A DNA stretch of 12,014 nucleotides, taken from Thermoanaerobaculia bacterium. GTDB lineage: Bacteria > Acidobacteriota > Thermoanaerobaculia > Multivoradales > UBA5704. A model generated the notes under the pieces. The model saw only the letters and a program-made list of their open reading frames with translations. It did not search any database and was not told where the DNA came from. The translations under genes were made by a program, and so were the position numbers. Where the stretch lies: positions 1 through 12,014 of the forward strand of contig JAICSG010000057.1 of NCBI GenBank assembly GCA_025937035.1, written 5' to 3'. This document shows positions 7,990-12,014 of the stretch, piece by piece (positions within the stretch are counted from its first letter, which is position 1; each line of letters starts with the position of its first letter).

Positions 7990-9305
7990 CAGATCCCCCG
8001 GTAGTCGAGGCCCTGGAGAGCTCCAGGCTCCTGGCCCCCCTGGAGATCGATCACCGGCACCTCCGGATGCAGCGAGGCGATGGTCTCCATCTCGCTCCTC
8101 CCCACCTTGGCGAGGACGATCGCGTCCGCCCCCACGAGCGTCGAGACCACGTCGGGCTGCAGCAGGCGGTCGAGGTGGGGGATCTCACGCTCGATGAAAT
8201 CCCGGTTGGCGCCGATCAGCCGGGCGGTGTTGATGTCGGGATCGAAGATCCTCAGCTCGTAGCCCTTGCCGAGGAGCCTCTCGCTCAGCGTCACCAGCGG
8301 CGACTCCCGCAGGTCGTCCGTGCCCGCCTTGAACGTCAGGCCGAAGAGGGCGATGTGCCCGCGCCCGTTCTCGGCGATCAGATCGAACGCGCGGTCGACA
8401 TGCCGGCCGTTGCTCGGCAGGAGCTGCGAGAGGAGCGGCGTCTCCACGTTCAGGCTTCTCGCGCCGTGGAGGAAGGCGCGCAGGTCCTTCGGCAGGCACG
8501 AGCCGCCGAAAGCGTAGCCGGGCCGCAGGTAGGCCGCGGAGATGTTGAGCACCCGGTCCTTGCAGAAGATCTCCATCGCCTCCCGCGCGTCCACCCCCAT
8601 CTCCTTGAGCACCGCGCCCGCCTCGTTGGCGAAACAGATCTTCAGGGCGTGGTACAGGTTCGCAAGATATTTGACCGCCTCCGCGGTGCGCAGGCTCGTG
8701 CGGACGATCTCGGCCTCGATCCCGGCGTACATCGTCTCGAGCAGGCGGAAGCCGCACGGGGTCCGCGCGCCGGCCACGATCAATGGTGGACGATGGAAGT
8801 CGGCGACCGCGCTCCCCTCGCGCAGAAACTCCGGGTTGTAGCAGACGTCGAGCCCCTCCCCGAGCCGCCGGCCCGACGTCTCTTCCAGCAGGGGAATGAA
8901 GCGTTCGTCGGTGGTTCCCGGCAACACGGTGCTCCGGTAGATGACGGCGTGGGGCCCGGGTTTGCGCCGCAGCGCCTCGCCGATCTCACGGGTGACGGTT
9001 TCCACCGCTTCCAGCGAGAGAGAGGCGTCCCGCGCGCTCGGCGTCCCCACCGAGACGAGAGAGACATCCGTCTCGCGGACCGCCCGCTCCGGATCGACCG
9101 TGGCCCGGAAGCGGCCCGCGCCGACCGCTTCCCGGATCAGCTCGTCGAGACCGGCCTCGACGATCGGCGAATGTCCCCCTTCGAGCAGGGCGACCTTGCA
9201 AGGATTTTTGTCGACGCCGAAGATCTCGTGCCCCCGCTTTGCCAGGCAGGCGCCCGAGACGGTGCCCACGTAACCCAGACCGAAAAGAGAGATCCTCAGG
9301 CCCAT
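7983..9305 (-). CDS. algD: GDP-mannose 6-dehydrogenase-like nucleotide-sugar dehydrogenase
   Basis: This 440-residue cytoplasmic enzyme oxidises the C6 alcohol of a nucleotide sugar to a uronic acid with two NAD+. The NAD-binding motif GLGYVG is at 9-14, followed by the acidic strand end GVDKN (30-34). STVLPGT (125-131) and NPEFLREGSAV (157-167) are family blocks. The catalytic cysteine is C270 in FGGSCLPKD, and FKAGTDDLRESP (325-336) lies in the C-terminal domain. The length and the C-terminal GICW match Pseudomonas AlgD, the GDP-mannose dehydrogenase of alginate synthesis, better than typical UDP-glucose dehydrogenases. Substrate choice still needs testing, so read the symbol as a family call. 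It leads the minus-strand sugar operon and supplies its uronic acid donor. ATG 9305 is chosen because the Rossmann strand begins directly after it and GGGAG lies eight bases upstream; an upstream in-frame ATG at 9332 would add nine residues. Confidence 0.9.
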   Translation of the reverse strand: MGLRISLFGLGYVGTVSGACLAKRGHEIFGVDKNPCKVALLEGGHSPIVEAGLDELIREAVGAGRFRATVDPERAVRETDVSLVSVGTPSARDASLSLEAVETVTREIGEALRRKPGPHAVIYRSTVLPGTTDERFIPLLEETSGRRLGEGLDVCYNPEFLREGSAVADFHRPPLIVAGARTPCGFRLLETMYAGIEAEIVRTSLRTAEAVKYLANLYHALKICFANEAGAVLKEMGVDAREAMEIFCKDRVLNISAAYLRPGYAFGGSCLPKDLRAFLHGARSLNVETPLLSQLLPSNGRHVDRAFDLIAENGRGHIALFGLTFKAGTDDLRESPLVTLSERLLGKGYELRIFDPDINTARLIGANRDFIEREIPHLDRLLQPDVVSTLVGADAIVLAKVGRSEMETIASLHPEVPVIDLQGGQEPGALQGLDYRGICW

Positions 9306-9353
9306 GGTCGAGACTCCCGCGCGATAGAACAACGTACCGACACGCGGAAATCA

Positions 9354-9369
9354 TGCACGAATCGTGCCT
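9354..9369 (-). promoter_or_regulatory. Sigma-54-type -24/-12 element upstream of the dehydrogenase operon
   Basis: On the minus strand the element reads AGGCAC-GATTC-GTGCA. It matches 9 of 11 positions of TGGCAC-N5-TTGCW and has the exact GG-N10-GC spacing. The predicted start is near 9343, giving a leader of about 38 nt before ATG 9305. An AT-rich stretch (9369-9396) lies directly upstream. The -24 T and one -12 T are replaced, so it is weaker than the element at 2006, and it coincides with an inverted repeat that could equally be an operator. Confidence 0.5.
9355..9367. repeat. Perfect 13-bp inverted repeat GCACGA-A-TCGTGC
   Basis: Six-base arms flank a single central base. It covers most of the -24/-12 element and lies 50 bp upstream of the dehydrogenase start, a suitable place for a repressor site. 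Part of the symmetry follows from the sigma-54 motif itself, since GCAC and GTGC are both in it. Confidence 0.5.
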
Positions 9370-9398
9370 TTCTTTTAGAGAAATTTTAATAAATCTCC

Positions 9399-9416
9399 GG
9401 CCGCGGGTGCGCGGCC
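9399..9416. repeat. GC-rich inverted repeat GGCCGCG-GGTG-CGCGGCC in the divergent intergenic region
   Basis: A perfect 7-bp stem with a four-base loop lies in the 239-bp region between the divergent dehydrogenase and sigma-factor genes. A third copy of CGCGGCC follows at 9420-9426. No T-run follows on either strand, so it is not an intrinsic terminator. It could be an operator or simply a G+C-rich accident. Confidence 0.35.
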
Positions 9417-9544
9417 CTTCGCGGCCGTGGCGGGAGGCGGCCTTCCCCGTCCGCGCCGTGAAGGATTTACATCACCGGAATCCCCCGCGCCAACAGTCCG
9501 AGGATTCGTGTATCCTCAGCCGGCAGCGAAAGCCGATCCCGGAG

Positions 9545-10276
9545 ATGCTCTCACCCCGCTGGCTCCACGTCGCCCTTCTCCTGGCTCCGTTCGTCCTCGC
9601 GGTCCGGATGGAGCGCGACGCCGTGCCGGGGGAAGCTCCCGAGGAGGACATCGCCGGCCTCGTCCGGCGGATCCAGGGGGGCGATGCGGCCGCCGAGAGC
9701 GAGCTCGTGACCCGCTTCAGCCGCGGCCTTCTGTTGATGCTCCGCCGCCTCGTCCGGGATCCGGCCCTGGCGGACGACCTCCACCAGGAGACCTTCGCCC
9801 TCGTCCTCGGCAAGATCCGCCGGGGGGAGGTGCGGGAGCCCGAGAGACTCGCCGGCTTCATCCGCAGCGCGGCGCGCAACCTCTTCATCGCCGACCGCCG
9901 CAAGGAGGCGCGCTACAGCTCCCTCGACGGCGGCGGGGAGGAGGGCGAGGGGGCACGCCCGGAGCCCGCAGACCGGGGGCCGGCGCCGCTCGACCGCTTC
10001 CTGGCCGACGAGGAGGCCCGGCAGGTGCGGAAGCTCCTCGACGAGCTCCGCTTCGACCGCGACCGCCAGCTCCTCCTCCGCTTCTACGTCTCCGACGACA
10101 GCAGGGAGGAGATCTGCGCGGCTCTGGAGATCGAGCCGGAGCGCTTCCATCAGGTCCTGTTCCGGGCCCGCGAGCGGCTGCGGGAGCTCTGGGACCGGGC
10201 GGAGAAGCGGCAGCGGTTCTTCGCCGGCGCGCAAAGAATTGTCGGCAGAATCGGCGGGGAGCCCGCACGGGATTGA
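9545..10276 (+). CDS. ECF-like sigma-70 family RNA polymerase sigma factor
   Basis: This is a 243-residue sigma factor. Region 2 spans about 36-120, with LVRRIQGGDAAAESELVTRF (39-58), the polymerase- and -10-contacting ADDLHQETFALVLGK (76-90) and FIRSAARNLFIADRRK (105-120). A charged, Gly/Glu-rich linker (125-150) leads to region 4 (about 158-215), which ends VLFRARERLRELWDRAE. The gene overlaps the anti-sigma gene by one base (TGATG), so the two are co-expressed and probably form a sensing pair. The start is uncertain. ATG 9545 adds a hydrophobic stretch (7-20) that is unusual for a sigma factor, yet its codons are strongly G/C-ending like real coding sequence. ATG 9608 (residue 22) begins just before the conserved domain. 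Neither has a well-spaced ribosome site. A TATCCT at 9511-9516 could be a -10 element. Confidence 0.85.
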   Translation: MLSPRWLHVALLLAPFVLAVRMERDAVPGEAPEEDIAGLVRRIQGGDAAAESELVTRFSRGLLLMLRRLVRDPALADDLHQETFALVLGKIRRGEVREPERLAGFIRSAARNLFIADRRKEARYSSLDGGGEEGEGARPEPADRGPAPLDRFLADEEARQVRKLLDELRFDRDRQLLLRFYVSDDSREEICAALEIEPERFHQVLFRARERLRELWDRAEKRQRFFAGAQRIVGRIGGEPARD

Positions 10277-11031
10277 TGATGGATCATTCGACGATCGATG
10301 CCGGCAGCGTCGCCGAGCGCTATGTGACGGGCCGCCTCGCGCCCGAGGAGGCCGCCGCCTTCGAGGAGCACTATCTCGACTGCCCGTCCTGCTGCGCCCG
10401 GGTGGAGGCCGCCGACCGCCTCCAGCGCGGGCTGCGGCGGCTGGCCGAGGAGGCGGCGGTCCGGCCGGCCGGCTCTCTCCGCTGGAGCCGCTCGCCGCGG
10501 CTGGCCCTGGCCGCGGCGGCCCTGCTCGCCGTCGCCCTGGTGCCGGCCTGGATGGAGCGCCGGGAGATCGAGAGCCTGCGCTCCGGCCTCTCCTCCGTGG
10601 ACCGCCTGAACGGAGATCTCCAGCAGGCCCGGCGCGACCTCGCCGCCGAGACGGCGAGGCGCGAGGCCCTCGGCCGGGAGATGGCCGCCGACCGCCAGCC
10701 CCAGACGAGCCTCCCCGTGGTGCCGTTGACGCCGGTCCGTGGCGGCGAGGGCCCGGTGCGGACCCTGAAGCTTCCCGCCAAGCCGGGCTGGGTCGGCCTG
10801 TGGGTGGAGCCCGGCGACGCGGACTTCCCCGCCTACCGGGCGACGCTGCGGAAGAACGAAGGCGCCGTTGTCTTCCAAGCCTCCCCGCTCGCGCTCAACG
10901 ACCTCGGCGCCCTGCTCCTCACCGTCCACTCGGCCTCGCTCTCCCCCGGCTCCTACCGGCTCGACCTCGACGGCCTCCCCGCGAGCGGCGCGCCAGTGCC
11001 GGCCGGCCGGTTCGCGTTGCGGGTCGAGTAA
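10276..11031 (+). CDS. Membrane-anchored zinc-finger anti-sigma factor
   Basis: This is a 251-residue single-pass membrane protein. The cytoplasmic N terminus carries an anti-sigma zinc finger of H-x3-C-x2-C type (H32, C36, C39, within EEHYLDCPSCCARV), which in this family clamps the partner sigma factor. A membrane segment lies at 76-92 (LALAAAALLAVALVPAW) and is followed by a coiled coil (95-137) rich in Leu, Arg and Glu. The outer domain (145-251) is beta-rich and contains GWVGLWVEP (171-179) and SLSPGSYRLDLDGL (221-234). Comparable outer domains occur beside sigma factors in Acidobacteriota, and the domain is the likely signal sensor. The ATG overlaps the sigma factor's stop by one base; a second ATG follows immediately at 10279. 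It ends four bases from the convergent phosphodiesterase gene, with no obvious T-rich terminator. Confidence 0.82.
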   Translation: MMDHSTIDAGSVAERYVTGRLAPEEAAAFEEHYLDCPSCCARVEAADRLQRGLRRLAEEAAVRPAGSLRWSRSPRLALAAAALLAVALVPAWMERREIESLRSGLSSVDRLNGDLQQARRDLAAETARREALGREMAADRQPQTSLPVVPLTPVRGGEGPVRTLKLPAKPGWVGLWVEPGDADFPAYRATLRKNEGAVVFQASPLALNDLGALLLTVHSASLSPGSYRLDLDGLPASGAPVPAGRFALRVE

Positions 11032-11035
11032 AGCC

Positions 11036-11989
11036 TCAGGAGCCGCACCGTCCCGGCACCGGCGCCGGGACGATGAGGGCATTGCCCACCTTGGCCCAGG
11101 AGTGGCCTCTCACCTTGTCCGTGGCCAGGATGTTGATCGCCGCCCGCAGCGCCGCGTCCCAATCGCTTTGGGAATTGAGCGTATAGGCGCGGGTGGCGAA
11201 CCCGCCGGCCGCCTGCGCCTTGAGGGCCAGCTCGCACCCGCCCCGCGAGCCGAACGCGATGTTGATGAACACCCGGTTGCCTTTCGTGTACGCAGGCCCG
11301 TTGATATCGTTGCCCGCCGCCCGCTGGTCGATGTCCACGAAGGCCAGGCGCTGCCTGGTGTCCTGGGACAGATACCTCCGCCGCCGGGCCACGTCGGAGC
11401 TCGGGTCGGAGTCCTCGCCGGTGAAGACCAGGATGAATTTGCCTTTCAGCTTGTCGATCGTGGGCCAGCCTTTGCGGGCGCCTTCGAGGAGCGTATCGGC
11501 GTTTCCCTGCAACATGTCCGGGGTGTAGAGATTCCCGGCGCCTAGCGTCTCGGTGAAGGTCTGCTCGATCTTCCGGGTATAGGTGGCGTCGTCGCCGGCC
11601 GCGTCCTTGAGGTCGAGGCTGACGGTGATCACGTCGTGGCTCGGGTCGGCCAGATGGTAGTTGTGCAAGATCAACAGAGCGTCCCGGAGGGTCGCCTTCT
11701 TCCAGTCATAGGCGCCGCCGTGCTGGAGCGTGCTCGCCCAGTCGTCGTCCGTCTCTAGAAATTCGTCGGACAAGACAAGGTCGAATTCCAGGTTGCGGAC
11801 GCCGGCCTGATAGGGATTGACGCGATCGAACTTGAGGGCCTCGGTCAGCGTCTCGTCGCGCTGCTCGGTGTTATGGGAGCCCTTCTGCTGCGATTTGTTG
11901 TAGGCGGGCGAGGGGGTCTGTGCGGGGAGTGCCGCCGCTAGAGCGAGGAAGGCCGACAGGGACATCGCTAGCTTGGAAAAGGTTTTCAT
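11036..11989 (-). CDS. Secreted phosphatidylinositol-phospholipase C-like (Ca2+-dependent) phosphodiesterase
   Basis: This is a 317-residue protein with a signal peptide at 1-23 (MKTFSKLA, an Ala/Leu core, ALPA then Q), so it is exported. Residues 35-300 look like a PLC-type TIM barrel. GSHN (37-40) gives the first catalytic histidine and a metal-binding Asn. NLEFDL (66-71) gives acidic metal ligands. QHGG (89-92) gives the second histidine. VSLDLKD (123-129) and NILATDKV (286-293) match later strands. Known members cleave phosphoinositides or related glycerophosphodiesters, but the substrate here is unknown. The start ATG 11989 is firm, with AGGAGA (11995-12000) five bases before it. Two Cys (C252, C315) could form a disulphide. 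It converges on the sigma/anti-sigma pair with only four bases between, and its promoter lies outside the window. Confidence 0.72.
   Translation of the reverse strand: MKTFSKLAMSLSAFLALAAALPAQTPSPAYNKSQQKGSHNTEQRDETLTEALKFDRVNPYQAGVRNLEFDLVLSDEFLETDDDWASTLQHGGAYDWKKATLRDALLILHNYHLADPSHDVITVSLDLKDAAGDDATYTRKIEQTFTETLGAGNLYTPDMLQGNADTLLEGARKGWPTIDKLKGKFILVFTGEDSDPSSDVARRRRYLSQDTRQRLAFVDIDQRAAGNDINGPAYTKGNRVFINIAFGSRGGCELALKAQAAGGFATRAYTLNSQSDWDAALRAAINILATDKVRGHSWAKVGNALIVPAPVPGRCGS
11049..11072. repeat. Perfect 9-bp stem hairpin CGTCCCGGC-N6-GCCGGGACG
   Basis: This lies within the last codons of the phosphodiesterase gene, just inside the convergent junction at 11031/11036. The stem is very stable, but no T-run follows on either strand, so it is not a classical terminator. 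It may still slow or end readthrough from both sides. It encodes a Pro/Gly-rich tail, which partly explains the composition. Confidence 0.45.
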
Positions 11990-12014
11990 CGGGATCTCCT
12001 TATGCGAGCTTCAA

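Noticed and set aside
6328..8004. Plus-strand 558-residue frame opposite the membrane protein
   Set aside because: Dominated by Gly, Glu, Arg, Gln and Pro without domains, and it would lie antisense to a clear multi-pass membrane protein.
8067..9389. Plus-strand frame opposite the dehydrogenase
   Set aside because: Antisense shadow of a strongly conserved enzyme.
9427..10275. Plus-strand frame extending upstream of the anti-sigma ATG
   Set aside because: This part is Pro/Arg/Gly-rich out-of-frame reading of the sigma-factor gene; the real start is the overlapping ATG at 10276.

Overview
This window is about 70% G+C, densely coded, and carries no RNA genes of the standard classes, mobile elements or CRISPR. 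Its style suggests an Acidobacteriota or Myxococcota-like bacterium: a DUF1570-type protease with TPR repeats, an FHA/AAA+ sigma-54 activator with two C-terminal Fis-type helix-turn-helices, and an ECF-like sigma factor overlapping a zinc-finger anti-sigma gene. The lineage is inferred, not proven.

Layout. At 3-83 is the tail of an upstream gene. At 107-1894 (+) is a secreted or periplasmic HExxH metallopeptidase-like protein with TPRs. The 240-bp gap 1895-2134 is the most interesting part. It holds, in order, a large dyad of TGAC half-sites (1891-1937), a near-consensus -24/-12 sigma-54 promoter (2006-2021), a predicted transcript of about 60 nt ending in a clean intrinsic terminator (2056-2091), and a sigma-70-like promoter that abuts the next start codon. 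This looks like a sigma-54-dependent small RNA. The next gene (2135-3754, +) encodes a sigma-54 activator-type AAA+ protein whose GAFTGA loop is altered to GAYTNS.

Facing it on the minus strand is an exopolysaccharide-type block. Read in transcription order it is a GDP-mannose/UDP-glucose dehydrogenase (AlgD-like, 9305-7983), a multi-pass GT-C-like membrane protein (7989-6349), a GT4 glycosyltransferase (6345-5062) and, after a 119-bp gap with an AT-rich island, a second GT4 glycosyltransferase (4942-3767). The first three overlap or nearly touch. A second -24/-12-type element with exact GG-N10-GC spacing (9354-9369) lies upstream of the dehydrogenase and coincides with a perfect 13-bp inverted repeat.

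Divergent from this block is an overlapping sigma factor/anti-sigma pair (9545-11031, +). Convergent with that pair is a secreted PI-PLC-like phosphodiesterase (11989-11036, -).

Working model (inference): an FHA-containing AAA+ regulator, possibly responding to Ser/Thr phosphorylation, sits between two sigma-54-type promoters. One drives a small RNA and the other a polysaccharide operon. No polysaccharide export, flippase or priming transferase gene is present, so the pathway must be completed elsewhere.
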